Numbered from the stretch's first letter, positions 21,101 through 33,872 are shown. The stretch is DNA of 64,000 nucleotides from Mytilus edulis (GCF_963676685.1 NC_092345.1:49125838-49189837), one strand, 5' to 3'. A program made the numbers and translations. Notes: generated from the sequence alone by a model not told the origin.

Positions 21101-21960
21101 CTACGTATTAACATCTGCTTTTAGGACATTTAAACGATATGAAAGCAAGCTCATTGATCGTCACATTTTGCTCGATACCTGGAAGAGTTTCTTTTTCAAA
21201 TATGACGGTCACTTGCTTTCATTTTGAATAAATTTTCAAAAGCATTTGCATTCAATTCTTATATTTACAAATATTTGAAAATAAACCAATATATATATAT
21301 TTCACTTTTTTTATTTAGTAAAACATTAACCACAAAACTTTGGCAAACATTGTCCAGATAGATGAAAATGACAATAATACACGTGAAACAAATACAACTT
21401 GGAATGAGAATATGTTGATTAGAAAGTAAATAAAATATGTATTAATTTTTTATGACTATATAATCTTGGTTGCTTTAGTTTAGCTTTGGTTGATTTCATA
21501 CTGCATGGTTGCAATCATTTGACATTTGTTGTTTCATACAATATGAAAGCATATGACGATATAAGATGGTTTGTCTTTCAGCCAGCGATCAATATTTTGT
21601 ATGAATTGATCAGCGACTGTAAATAATGATGATTGCTTGTTTGTTTCGTATGCTGATATATAACATTTGATTTTGCAGTTTTTATGGACTCCCTTATTTT
21701 GATTTACTTTTGGGATTTTTTTTATAGTTTATATAGTCATTTGGAGAGTGTGATATGAAAAGCACCACTCCCTTTAAAAGTCTCCGTTTATAAATCTGTT
21801 CACAACTTTTCTGGACTTCGATTTAAGATCATTTAAAACATAGAGTGTATGCATGTGTGTGTTTAATAACTCTACAATGACTAGATGTATAGAGGGAGGA
21901 TAGATATATAAAAAAACAAACATTTTTGCGTGTTTTTTAATTTTAATTTTAGTTGATTAA
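18111..21960. other. Long intergenic stretch with one GC-richer patch
   Basis: No gene or repeat was recognised. A patch at about 19510-19690 is clearly richer in G and C than its surroundings and carries short frames on both strands, but has no recognisable domain. Confidence 0.45.
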
Positions 21961-21964
21961 TATG

Positions 21965-22150
21965 TTTTGGAATTTAGTGGGATGTCCACTTTCACTGATC
22001 TAGTACACACTTGGTTTAGGGGCTAGCTGAAGCCCACCTCCGGGTTCGAGATTTAATCGCTTTCGGCCTTCAGACTTCGTCATTTTCCTGCTCTTTGATC
22101 AGGTCGTTGTCTCTTTGACGCATTCCTCATTTCCATTTTCAATTTCACTA
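21965..22150 (+). repeat. F4 repeat copy, truncated
   Basis: gaagcccacctccgggttcg followed by gttgtctctttgacgcattc matches the middle and right parts of the F4 copy at 15590. Confidence 0.7.
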
Positions 22151-23404
22151 GTCTACTGTTCATGACTGTAGGTTTACCTTTTGATATCTCAGTCTGGTTT
22201 TATTTGCGTTCTGTCCCATTGAAGTTTCCTTTTATTAATAGCTGAATAAATATTAAATCGTAGAACCAAATATTTATATTTCCAAAGGTTTGTGTATAAA
22301 TACTTTCAATAAATTGAGAGAAAATCGATTCAAGATATCGGCTTTGAAATCAATAAAGATATTTACATTTCGTATTTAGTAACATGCTGTTTAGATGAAA
22401 CGAAGTTAGTTATTGACATTTGGTTTGAGAAAAGATATACATGTAAAATGGTCGATCTTTCTGCCTTTTAAAAAGTATATACAAGTGCGCACGTAAAACT
22501 GGTTTGTCCTCACTATTTGTTGTGCCTATTACAAGTCACATTTTCGTTTCACAAAAAGTCGTACAAAACTTACACGTATACGGCATGCACAGTTCAGTAT
22601 ACTTACGATTAATTTTTGTCGTAACATTGTTTGCTATAAGCAGGCCTGATTATCTGGACCATGCGTTGGTCGTTGTTGTTTATCTTTGTTTATATATTTT
22701 TTCGGTGTTTTGGTATGTTATTCCAGCATATAAATTTGTTATTAATACTTATATCTTGTGAATGAATAATTACACAAATTAATTTTTCCAATGATAAGAC
22801 ATCTGTAATATAATTTTGATATTGACATTTCTTAAATTGCGGTTCAGGAACTTTTTAAAAATCTTATTAACCAGACGCGCAAACATCATATATCAATCGT
22901 TTCAGTGACAGAAAAAGCATGCATACACACAAAACAATACGTTCACAACAAATATTTACATAAACGTTTCCATTTGACGGTGAAAATATCACCAGAGAAA
23001 ACATAACGTTTGAAATAAGTGTTTTGTACGATTACCTAGAGGCAAACTACATAAAGATATGCAACAACTACCGATTATAAGTCATGGGAGTTGTTATTCA
23101 TTCGTTTAACGTGTTTGAGCTTTTGAGTTTGCTATTTGATTACAGATTTTCCGTTTTGAATTTCCTCAGAGTTCGGTATTTTTGTTGTTTTACTTTTTGC
23201 ATTGCAGATTCTGTCTCATTACACCACTGAAAATATAGTAACCACATTTCGTTCAACAACGTAAATCGCGCTGCTAAAACAATGTTACGGAACTACAAAT
23301 TTACATGTCTTTTTCATTGCATTGTATTTGGTTTAGGTAGCTATAAAAAAAAAAGTCATATCTCAGATGAGAGGAAAGTTATAAGGCAAGACATACGTGC
23401 GTTT
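22151..23404. other. Intergenic, nothing recognised
   Basis: There are several short frames, including an 85-residue hydrophobic one at 22504-22761. They lack an ATG start, domains or support from context. Confidence 0.45.
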
Positions 23405-23575
23405 GTGTTTTATGTTCATCCCAGAATGTGTTTTGTTCATAGCTGTGTTTGTTGTGTTCATCATTCTCTAGCGTGTTATGGTCATCCCAGGGTGTGCTGT
23501 GTACATCACGGACTGTGTTGTGTTCATCACAGCGTGTGCTGTATTCCTCCCAGAGTGTGCTGTGTTCAACGCAGA
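23405..23575 (+). repeat. Minisatellite, about eight 21-bp units
   Basis: Units such as gtgtgctgtgtacatcacgga and ctgtgttgtgttcatcacag repeat at 21 bases (one unit of 24). Because 21 is a multiple of three, both strands stay open and produce cysteine-histidine-rich frames, which I attribute to the repeat and not to a gene. Confidence 0.75.
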
Positions 23576-25509
23576 GAAAACTTAAAAGGAAACATCTTAG
23601 AAAGTGTACACAATACATTTTCTAACATGTTTGCGAATTAAAGGGTGATTAGACTGCCAAAAGCGTATATTGACCTTATTTCTTTACGGATTTCTAATGC
23701 AAATAATTTCATTTTCTACTCCATTATCAATATGCAAATATTGATTAGATATTTGTTGTTCTATTTTGATGTATAAACAATTGGCCGTTTCCGTTCTATA
23801 TTTGATAGTGCGGCGTTTCAGATCTCGGCTCTACTAAAAATATCATTTCATGCTTCGTCTTTATCTTAGACTAATTATTTCCTAATATAGAACAAATAAT
23901 GAAAACGATATTCACATTCATGATTTTAATTACCGATAACAATCAACAAATTAACAAGATTTCATGACAATCTTTATCTATATTGATTCAAATGAAGATA
24001 ATTTCCTTTTTACTTGGACCACAACCAAGTATAACATACACTAGCTAGAACATTTGTTCCGTGTGTGGTCTGGTAAACACAACTTTTACAATATAGCATA
24101 ATGTACACATTTGTTCAGCCGCTTGGTATAAGAAAGAACTAATTATTAAAGAAAAACAAAATATGAAACAAAATTTTGTTGCGTAAATGGAGTTTCTTTT
24201 AATTGAAATCCCAATATATTACAATGGCAACTGCAGTCGGAGAACCTTCCTGTTCGGGCTATACATTCCGTTTTGGAATCTTTAGAAAAACGTTAACGTA
24301 CATAAGAAGAAAAAAATCATCAGTAATGTGCGCCATACCTGCTTCTAACTATCTTATTTGGTTCCTGAAAAGAAAAACCTTGTGCAATGGCTTTTGCCCT
24401 TCGTTCAAACAAATGTTGCCCTTCACAGGTAAAGTACATGTTTACCAAGTTAGAAGATTCACAATTGACAGATCATCCCGTTAAAATTAAAGGATGGATG
24501 CCGTGAAGGGTGCTCGTCATTAAAATTGAAATATTATCATCTTATACGGTCCAAAGGATGGATTAGGAAGAATAACTCCATGGGGGAAAGACATGACATT
24601 TTTGATTGTTTGTTGTTCTTTTTTTTATTTGAGCTTTGCTCTTTAATAGTGATAAGAACGTTATCATGTTATTTTGGATTAAATTTTAATTGAATTTGAT
24701 AAAATTTTTGAAGACATAATCGCTCTTTAAATTTTCATTTCAAGTGTGTTTTGCATATAAAAGATTATGCAATTACAAATGTTAAAATCCTAATAGTATT
24801 AAAAGATCAATTATAGACCTATCTAAAATAAATCTTAAAAGAGGAGAAAACGTATTCATATTATGCATTTTTAACAATTTATTGACAACATAGTTCTCAG
24901 AAGGAGACTGTAAATTATGCGCACAATACTATGCCTGCATAAGCATTTCAATAGTTCGCTTAATTAAATCATAAGGCACTCTTGAGGAGAAAACATATTG
25001 TAAAATGATGTTAAATACCACTTAAAGTAAATGTATTTCTATCTGATGTAATGTCTTTATTGTCGTGTAATTTTAAACATACAATCCTATGTAACCAAGA
25101 TAACTTTTATTGCCTTATTGTAAAATTTTAAAATGCGCATTATATATTCTAGATATATTAATGATTTAAAGAGATGGATTTTGGTTTAAAAAGGACTATA
25201 AACTAATAATTGTACTATCTAGTTCGACTATTTACAAGCAAAAAAGAAGAAAAAAATAGAAAAAAAAGCAAACAAGTTTAACAATTTAAAAAATGAACAA
25301 ATGGACGGACTACTGTGTAACCAAATGAAATAATGTACCGTTTCATACACAAGAGTTTGTTAAATCCATTTCCCCGTACATTGAATGTTTCAACATCCGA
25401 GTTTTTCAATCACAGTAAAAATCTTGGCAAGATGTATAACTATCAGTTCTGTTTGTGAATGAACTTCCTGTGAACATGAGTCCCCTCTTTCTATATATTT
25501 CTAATTCAA
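23576..25509. other. Intergenic and likely 3' flank of the 25510 gene
   Basis: A TTTATT near 24886 (AATAAA on the minus strand) could be its polyadenylation signal. The 93-residue plus frame at 24203-24484 has no recognised domain. Confidence 0.4.
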
Positions 25510-26484
25510 TTAAGGTTTGGATCGGTCAAATATTTCCTTCACTGATAATTCCCTGTCTCTTTCTAATTTTTCACGAGTCCGTACATATCTGGCGTTTCTA
25601 GCTTGTTCCCATTGTTTATCTGAGTTCAGTTGCTCTTTTGAATTTCCAAATTCAAAGGAATCATAATTGTAAATCTGTCCATTAAAATCGTCTTGTGCTG
25701 CTGAAGATTTTCTTCTTCTGGTGCTTGCATCAATTCCTTTCGAATTTTCAGAAATATTGATTGCTTTTTGAGAACTGTGGTGTTCCTTTTCTAAGGTAGC
25801 TCCAGTTTCAGGAGCACTCATGGTTGGTAAAGGAGAAGATTTTAAAAGTCTTTGATCTCGATTGGAAGTAGAATTTAAATCTAGTTTGCTATCGGTCGAT
25901 CCTCTCGTTACACTATTTACATCTCTTATGGTAGGTATATTAAGCTGTTTATTATTAAAGCTACCTGATCGTTCTGCTTGGTTAGTAGATCTTTGCGACA
26001 TCTCAGGGTCAGAGTTCATTTTTTGATTGACAAGCTGCGTACCTTTAACTACTTTATCTGTTATTATATTTTCTAAATCAATGACGTCTGCTTCTTGAAG
26101 TTTCTGTAAATATTCTACTAGCATACCTGTATTAATTTCAACCTTTTCAATGTCACTTGGTGGCCGAGGAGACCTCTTTGGAGATTTTTTGGAGGATTTT
26201 TCTTGTTTATTCCGCAGATTTTTTTCAGCTAATGTACGAGTACTTGCTGGATTGAATGATTTGTGACTGGAAATTATAGCACTTTTCGGTGGTCTGTGAA
26301 CTCCTGCACGTATTCTTTCTAGGTCCTTTTCTACTAGCCTTTGCTGAGTGCTAATTCCATTGAGCTTTATTTTGAATTCATTGTATCTGCCATCAGAAGT
26401 CTGATCAAATCTTCTTTGCTCTCTTCTATTTCTTTCTCTTACTGATTCATGAGACTTGTAACTTTTCATGCTTAAATCCGCCAT
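25510..26484 (-). CDS. Uncharacterised charged protein, 324 residues, single coding exon
   Basis: I do not recognise this protein. The frame is far longer than expected by chance in such AT-rich DNA and starts at an ATG in good context (gacATGG). It is hydrophilic with no signal peptide or membrane segment. Residues 15-60 are rich in Arg, Glu and Gln (RERNRREQRRFDQ, then QQRLVEKDLERIRAG) and look helical. A lysine-proline-serine stretch (KSSKKSPKRSPRPPSD) lies at about 96-111, and a short helical patch (MLVEYLQKLQEADVIDLENI) at about 120-139. A Ser/Asn-rich, probably disordered middle follows, and a charged C-terminal helix (YVRTREKLERDRELSVKEIF) ends it. A 3' splice site ending at 26589 suggests an untranslated upstream exon. 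A nuclear or cytoskeletal adaptor is possible, but nothing shows it. Confidence 0.65.
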   Translation of the reverse strand: MADLSMKSYKSHESVRERNRREQRRFDQTSDGRYNEFKIKLNGISTQQRLVEKDLERIRAGVHRPPKSAIISSHKSFNPASTRTLAEKNLRNKQEKSSKKSPKRSPRPPSDIEKVEINTGMLVEYLQKLQEADVIDLENIITDKVVKGTQLVNQKMNSDPEMSQRSTNQAERSGSFNNKQLNIPTIRDVNSVTRGSTDSKLDLNSTSNRDQRLLKSSPLPTMSAPETGATLEKEHHSSQKAINISENSKGIDASTRRRKSSAAQDDFNGQIYNYDSFEFGNSKEQLNSDKQWEQARNARYVRTREKLERDRELSVKEIFDRSKP

Positions 26485-26599
26485 TGTCAGAATTAATTTA
26501 TTGAATGTCCCGTGTCCACTCTGTTTGATAATATTTTCAAAATCCGTGTTTTTCTTGAATTATATTCAATTTGGCTTTTGGTATCACTCTGAAATATGG

Positions 26600-27509
26600 A
26601 AATGAAAATTATTTTTTTCTGAAATCTAAATTGAAAATTGTCTTATGATTATTACATTTGTAACGAACACCATCCCATTGAGAGTATCTATTGTATATAT
26701 CGTTACATTAAAAGGTTTGTCACTTAAATGAAACAGTTTGACGTCGGTCCATGTAACAAAATGCCTTGAAAAGAATCCATCTGACTTTTCTCAAGCAAAA
26801 TCAATATGAATATGAATTTGCTACGGAAATGTGGTTCAATCGTTGGACAATTATCTGTTCGTATTACGCCAGATTTTTATTGTAACATCAAAGATTAAAG
26901 TGTTTTACTTTTCACATTTCCATTTTCGACCTACATGATTTAGACAGATATTACAAAAATCAATCAAAGATTCCACTGCATTGGCAATAACATGAATAGA
27001 ACTTTGAAGACATATAGCAATCGCTTGTCACAAAGCATTATTGTCCACACCATTTTATTGTTTTATGGAAGGAAAAAGCAGATATGATATTACACAATCA
27101 ATGGAATACAGTCAAACCTGTGTAAAAAGGTGAATCTCAGGACCAAGGAAAACTTACTTTAAATGAAGGGTGACCTTTGAATCCATGTTAAAAAAAATGA
27201 AGGTAATACTACAGGAAGACTAGAAGAGAGTGACAGAACAAGTCAGGTTTTAACTATATACATGTGACCTTTACAGCTGTTTTAACTATAGTTTTAATGA
27301 GTCAAGAGGGAATTTTTATTTTATGTCGAAGCTGCCTTTATTCCGTTTCAAATGCGTGTAGATTTTCCAACTTTTTGGTTAGTGGAGCACGAAATCACTA
27401 CTAACAATTTCTTCCAGAATGCAATGAATTTTCCTCCGACGCGTCACCTGGTTTTGGTTTTGAGTTTTTTTGTACACTGATCTATGAAATATTTATCAAA
27501 GAAACTAAC
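26600..27509. other. Upstream flank of the 25510 gene, nothing recognised
   Basis: A weak donor-like sequence on the minus strand (aaa|gtaagt near 27160) could belong to an untranslated first exon of the gene at 25510. There is no independent support. Confidence 0.3.
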
Positions 27510-27690
27510 ACCAGGCTTACAATATTGCTCGCCATACGAGCACTTCGTCTACAAAAGACCGATCAGTGGCACTCGCTCTTAAATCCAAAACGGCTAAATA
27601 AATTACGAAGTTTAAGAACATTTAATTTGAAGGACTTAAATTCATAAAAGTGTTGCCGTATTTGGACCAATTCAAAAGTTTTGAAAACAG
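27510..27690 (-). repeat. Degraded F1 copy
   Basis: cacttcgtctacaaaagacc and gatcagtggcactcgctctt follow the F1 minus-strand order. Confidence 0.55.
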
Positions 27691-27699
27691 TCCATTTGT

Positions 27700-28399
27700 G
27701 AATTTAATGTGCGTATTGCGCTCATTGCCAAATGAACACTTTTCTCTGACACTGTAGAAGTTTATGCAGCCAAGTGTCTATACAAATCTCATTCCACCCT
27801 TTGGGTGATATTCTTTAAATCGAATCACCCGAGGAAACCAACATATATAGTTGCTTGTCAGTGTTTATGTTATGTTAATAGAAAAACAACCTACTATGTG
27901 ACCGTTATAAGTTGAATAAACACTTCAAACAGGAAGAAACGCATAGAACTTTGTGAAATAGTGTTAAGAAAACAAACACATTTATTAACACACAATTTAA
28001 TCTCTACTTGGACAGTTATATACATTGGAATGTCAAGAGATTAAAGAAAAAGGTTATATCAAAATTTCTGATCAAGTTATTTGTCGTAGTGTTGACCTGT
28101 AGTGACAAAGATCGATTTCTACAACTCAATTCTTATCGGTTAACCTTGTTATTTGACACAACTATTTGTCTAAGCTGTTCAATAAAGATACTTCGGTTCC
28201 AACTCCTCCATGCAAAGATGACCTGCGACGAATTTGGCGATTCATTTCTGATCCCTTTTGGTTATATTTGCTCTTAAAGTGACTACAATTTTATACGTCA
28301 CTGGCTTTCAAAAGTTCTGTGGGTTAAAGTGTTCCAGTAAATCAAGAAGAGAGCTTCGGACAAACGGAATTTTTAAAAGTGTTATTTTCATTTACTAGC
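27700..28399. other. Intergenic, nothing supported
   Basis: A plus-strand frame at 28008-28277 starts without ATG and shows no domain. Nothing else was seen. Confidence 0.4.
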
Positions 28400-28490
28400 A
28401 CTAAATCGATAAAACTACTGTTGGGATGTTAGTCCCAGGTGGTATCATCAGCTTCGTAGTCAGTGTTTCGGTACTGACATGATTAATAAC
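28400..28490 (+). repeat. Small F1 piece
   Basis: ggtggtatcatcagcttcgt and agtcagtgtttcggtactga match the inner part of the F1 unit at 12590-12640. Confidence 0.5.
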
Positions 28491-28639
28491 TCTTTTTTTT
28501 TTATTTCCCGTTGATAAATCAAGAAATCATTGAGACAATAAGTATAAGAGTTCAGACCCTCTCTGGTAAATTTGGCTTAGATGAATTCGGCTATTCTTTT
28601 TAAGTTTGATCATCTATAATTATAGCGTATCTATGTATA

Positions 28640-29450
28640 AATAAAGGCAACAGTAGTATACCGCTGTTCAAAACTCATAAATCCATGGACAAAAAACAAA
28701 ATCGGGATAACAAACTAAAACCGAGGGAAACGCATTAAATATAAGAGGAGAACAATGACATAACACTAAAATGTAACACATATAGACAAAATCCCACGAG
28801 AATAACAAATATAACATATATATATAACATCAAAACCAAATACATGAATTTGGGATAGACAAGTACCGTGACACGTCTTATCGCAATGTGAATTTACACT
28901 CAAAAATAAGAGAAAACAAACGACACAACGTTATAATGTAATACACACAGAAACGAACTATAATATAACAATGACCATATTCCTGACTTGGTACAGGGCA
29001 TTTTTAAAGGAAAAAATGGTGGGTTGAACCTGGTTTTGTGGCATGCCAAACCTCGCACTTTTATGGCCATGTGAAATATAACATCAAAATGACAACACAG
29101 GACTACAATATAAATAAATTGGAGAACACAATTGACAAAGAATCACACGAACAACAGCCAACAAAAGGCAACAAGTTCAAAATTTTAATACGCCAGAAGT
29201 GTATTTTGTCCACACAAGACCTATGTGTGACGCACAGATACAAAAGTTTGAAAGCCGAAACGAGTACAAAGTTGAACAGCATCGAGGACCAAAAGATCAA
29301 AAAGGTTGTGCCAAAAACGGCAAGGGTTTTCTGTTAAGTTACCAGAAAATCCCTATAATTTAGAGTAATTTATACTTTTGCAAACAGTAAATTTAATAAA
29401 ATGAATATTCAAAAGATGTACATGATAAAGCTGAAGTATTAACTAATTAC
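28640..29450 (+). repeat. Long composite repeat (F5 followed by reversed F1)
   Basis: cagtagtataccgctgttca, cgaactataatataacaatg and ggcatgccaaacctcgcact are followed by F1 in reverse (cgccagaagtgtattttgtc) and agggttttctgttaagttac. The same order occurs at 56425-57080, so F5 and F1 are parts of one larger repeat here. Confidence 0.7.
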
Positions 29451-30185
29451 AGGAAACAACTGAAATACATTTATCACTGACGTTTTATGTTGAGGTTTTA
29501 TTGTGGCAAAACAGAAAAGTATACTTCAGTCGCATACAATTAAAAGAAAAAGTGCAACAATTATTATGCCCATGATTTGGGCTCAGCCATTATCAATGGT
29601 TTAATCATTAGTTTGAAACAATATAATAAATAAATGATTTATTTTATCAAAATGGTCAAAATAAATGTTAAACAACCACAAGGACTGTTCTTGTCAAGAA
29701 AATACAACTGGTGAATACAAATTATATATTTGGGGTTGTTAAATTTTTATAAGATTTGCATTTAAAACTAAAAAGAATTGTGTCAAGAATGAAAATATTA
29801 GAAAATAATTAGACTTCAATATAAATCAATAATAAAAAGACCCATTGTGTAAATATTTCCAAAATGATTATTGAATATGCAAAAGACTATGTCCAAATAA
29901 TTGCTGTTTATAAGTTTTTATATTGTAGAATACTATCGCCTACAAGACTGAATATATATATGAACAATGCATAAATATTTCACTTGTATGTTAACAAGAT
30001 TGAATACAATTGAACATTTAAAAGTAAAAAGAATTTTGAACAAATAAAATGGCTTATCTGTCATTTTTTAAACATTATGGTTTATGTATACACTAAAATC
30101 GTGTCATGTGAAAATTTATTAAACCAAATATAATGACATAAAATTGTCAATTTTAATTTAATAAACTGTATACCAGTGTATTATT
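29451..30185. other. AT-rich intergenic, nothing recognised
   Basis: No frames, RNA genes or shared repeats were seen. Confidence 0.5.
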
Positions 30186-30189
30186 ATTT

Positions 30190-30390
30190 TCTATTGCGAT
30201 AGTTATCAAAGGTACCAGGATTATAATTTAATATGCAAGACGCGCGTTTCGTCTACATAAGTCTCATCAGTGACGCTCAGATCAAAATAGTTATAAAGCC
30301 AAACAAGAACAAAGTTAAAGGTCATTGAGGACCCAAATACGTCTAAGGTAATCTGTTCTAGGGATAAGAAAATCCGCATTTTTTTTTACA
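30190..30390 (-). repeat. F1 copy, well preserved
   Basis: It begins gttatcaaaggtaccaggat, followed by gacgcgcgtttcgtctacat and ctcatcagtgacgctcagat. Confidence 0.75.
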
Positions 30391-30559
30391 ATAACACATC
30401 ATGGTAATGCGGTTACACGAGTTCTCCATCTTTTATATCGAGATGAAGACTCCGGTATATTGAATAGACGTTAATCAGATTGATGCACATTTTATTAAAA
30501 GCTTAGAGGAATAAGGTTGATTCTAGAAGTTAACAAAATACCATATTCATATAAAGACA

Positions 30560-31935
30560 CATGCATGTTTAACCTTGTCACATTTTTTATGTGCCTGTAT
30601 TGAGTCAGTAAGGAACCTGTAGTTCAGTGGTTGTTATGTCACCCGATCGACAATGTCGGGTGACATATTGCTTTTCCTCTGTTTCTTTTTCTGTATTATT
30701 ATTATTATACTTCCACCTAATTTTGTCCGCTCGCTTTCTCAGAGCCAAAAGTACCAATCCGAATGATGGTGCACTATAACAAGGAACCCTGACTCCCCAG
30801 AGTCTGTGCAAAATTGGAACTAAAAAATGGCTGTCATCACCATGGAAACGGAAAAATGGTGAAAAAATAAAATTTTGGAGTTCCTTGAATTATTTGTGAA
30901 TGCTTAAGCTTAAAATCTTTAGATTTTAATACAATGTAGGTGCCCACTATATACAGGTTTACGATGATTTTGGCACATTTTGGAACTGCTATGTTGCCAT
31001 GGAAACTACACCAAAAATTTCAAAAATATGGAAATGCTCCAATTTTTTTTGAAACTTTAGCATAACGATGAGCAACTTTGGTAGATGTGGAATTTGGCGT
31101 TGGAATTTCCAAAATGTCTGCCGTTTCCATGGAAACAATGCAAAAAGGTCAAAATGCTCCAAAAACTTCCGGGTTTGGTGAATAACTTTGGTATGCTTGA
31201 ACCTAAAATCATCAAATTTTTATGCAATATAGTTGTCCACTATATACAGGTTTTGAATGATTTTGATAATCATTGGAACTACTATGTTACCATGGATACA
31301 GGAGCAAAAATTTCAGAATGCTTCAAAATTGATGAAACTTGATATGATTGTTAACTGTCAAGTCTAGATATGACTTTTGAAGTTGGAATATCCAAAATGG
31401 CCACGGTTGCCATGGAAACTGCAAAAATGTCAAAAATTCTCAAAATGGTTTTAACTTAATGAAATTTTATATTATTGGTAACTGACAAGTTAAGATGAGA
31501 CTTTTGACTTTGAAATTTTCAAAATGGCTGCCGTTGCCATGGAAACGGTATAAATGTGAAATACTTTTAAATGCTCTGAATATACTGAACATTTACAAAA
31601 AGATGAATAGCCATGCATATTTGTGCATTTACTGTTAAACAAGTTTGAAATGGCTGCCGCTTAGTGGCAATAGGGGGAAGGGTGACATCCGCTATTGCTT
31701 GCAATGGCAATTCTAGTTATTAATTGCTGTCTGTTATGTGTTTTTATTTTGTTAGTTGTATGATCATAGATCAGATTTCTAGTTTTCTTGTTTAACTTAT
31801 GTGGCATTTTATCCTGTCGGGGCCTTTTGTAGCTGACTAAACAGTAGTGGTTTTTCTCTTTGTTATAATCTGTACGGTGACCTATTATAGATTTTGGATA
31901 GTTGTCCCATTGCCAATGAAATATATCTCAATGGT
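30560..31935 (-). repeat. F2 copy split by an inserted element
   Basis: The left part (ggaacctgtagttcagtggt, to 30636) and right part (from 31717, with ggccttttgtagctgactaa and atagttgtcccattgccaat) are the two halves of one minus-strand F2 copy. The unsplit order can be seen at 51365-51690. Confidence 0.65.
30637..31716 (+). mobile_element. Hairpin-headed, Helitron-like non-autonomous element
   Basis: The left end is a hairpin, TGTCACCCGA paired with TCGGGTGACA at 30637-30664. The right end is TTGCAATGGCAATT followed by CTAG at 31713-31716, with a small stem (ATTGC/GCAAT). Inside, a motif like ggctgccgttgccatggaaa recurs at least six times. Non-autonomous Helitron relatives are known for a 3' hairpin followed by CTAG-like ends and for internal tandem repeats. 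Neither a target-site duplication nor a coding frame is visible. Its ends are supported by the F2 copy it interrupts. Confidence 0.55.
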
Positions 31936-33872
31936 TTAAACGGATTTCAGTTCAGATATAATTCTAGGAACAAACAAACAAACAATCGGCATTGCATAAG
32001 ATCCTATCTCAGTAAAACAAAGAGACCCTATCTTTAGATGATACTTATTGTTACTGGAACATGCATTGAACCTAGTTGACAATTAAAAACGGGAGGCTAG
32101 GCCTCCCGTATTTTCCTTTCTATTTATTGAGTGTTTTATTGTGTTTGTCACAGCTATTGGCATTGCCATATTTTGGGGGAATGTTGCAGTATTATATGTG
32201 TGGTTCCACAGTGTTATATTTGTCTTAATCTGTTATATCCATGTTTAATCTTCAAGTAAACCCATATTTCTAATAAGACACTTCCATCGTCAATTTGCTT
32301 ATTTGTCAGTGCATTTTGCACACCAATAGAAACATATTCTTATAGTCAAAAGAAATTCATGTGGTGTAAACAATGGGCAGCTGCCCTTGTGGTCGAATCA
32401 AAATTGTGCAAGTATATTTTATATTGAAAACTTCAAAGGAGAGGTGAGGAATTTACTATATTGAGTCATGCAATTTGTAAAGTAAAAAGGTATTTGTTTT
32501 TGATATAAAATATCTTACCATAGTGCGGGCTAGATAGATTGATATCATCTTCATAAAGATTGTGTATGCTTATGTATATAAAATGTTTACCTTAACACCC
32601 AAATAAGCTCTTCGTATATCCCATCTATTGATTAGTAAACGGATCTATTTGAGTACAGGTGTTTGACTTTACCACACGTTACACCACTTGTTATGTAATT
32701 ATTTGTTTATTATTGAAATTATTGGACAATTTATGAATTCCACCTTGCACTACACGAAACACTTTGTGGAATGTAGTCACTGTAAATTGATAATTTTATT
32801 TCTTTCATGATACAAAACAGTTCCTGTGTTGGCTACTTTGTAGATGATGAAATTATTTCCTAACTGCTCTTTAAAGAACAATTATAAGAGAACAAAGCTT
32901 ATTTCCAATACGGTTGTCACACTGTTACATTGAAATACAGTTATTAAATGGGGAAAAACCAAAGCTAGTTGAATTAACACAAAATATTAAAGAAGACGGC
33001 AAGCAAATTAATAAAAGCATCTTTTTGACATATTGTGCATGTAACCATCAATAATTAGCTATAATTCTTAGTGCAGTGAGGATACATAAGATAATGATCA
33101 GACTAAAATGTATTTCAGTGCGAATAAATACATATACGTAATTTTTAACAATATACGTTTATAAATACGATAAAAAATTACATTTTGAAGAAAACACTTA
33201 AACAGATTATTACATTTTGTAGTTTTATCCCATAGTTTTGTCCAACCAATTGAGTTTTTTTTTATTTTCGGGCGAAATACAGACCATTGTGTGATACCAA
33301 ACAATTACTAGTTATGTCCATACAGGGCTTACAAGAAACCAACCACATTCCCAGCAGACTACAATCACAGATTTTAATTGTAATACATGTATTATGTAAT
33401 CAAGGTGGTATGTCAGAACTCCAGAACCAACCTTATCTCTATTTAGGAAACGGGATAAAATAATGATTCAAAAGAACCCTCAAAGAATTGCTAGGTAGTA
33501 GGTAATCTACAACCATACCAGATGACATAGAAGAAGCAAATATCGCATTATTAAATCACGCTTATATTTCACAAGCAAGAAGGAACTTTAAAATGTCCAT
33601 ACCTTTTTGTGTTTGACAAAGATCCAAATGTTTCTTTTTTTTCTTTTTTTCAGTGGTATGGACTTGATTCTAAAGTCAAACAGCTGTTCAAAACTAAGAA
33701 TGTAATAAACTTTCACAACGTTTGGCTAATGAATTCACAGTACACGTTTGAAACAGAAAAATGATTATGATTTGAAGATCACAGTTGCAAGATTATGAAA
33801 TGGAAGCAGTGTGATAGTGTAAACTGTTGCATATGCTAGCTAACTCATGGAAGAATTGACTGAAAGCAACGA
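31936..33872. other. Intergenic with a perfect hairpin at 32089-32109
   Basis: The hairpin has a nine-base stem (ACGGGAGGC with GCCTCCCGT) and a TAG loop, followed by ATTTTCC. It may be the head of another hairpin-headed repeat whose right end I cannot find. No gene was seen. Confidence 0.45.

Noticed and set aside
23282-23641. 119-residue Cys/His-rich frame resembling a zinc-binding protein
   Set aside because: The cysteine-histidine pattern comes from the 21-bp minisatellite.
24203-24484. 93-residue plus frame
   Set aside because: There is no domain, conserved neighbour or splice support. It may deserve a search but cannot be called.
31085-31342. 85-residue frame
   Set aside because: It lies wholly inside the hairpin-headed element and is explained by its repeat units.
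32089-32109. Rho-independent terminator
   Set aside because: The DNA is clearly from an animal; the hairpin is better read as part of a repeat.
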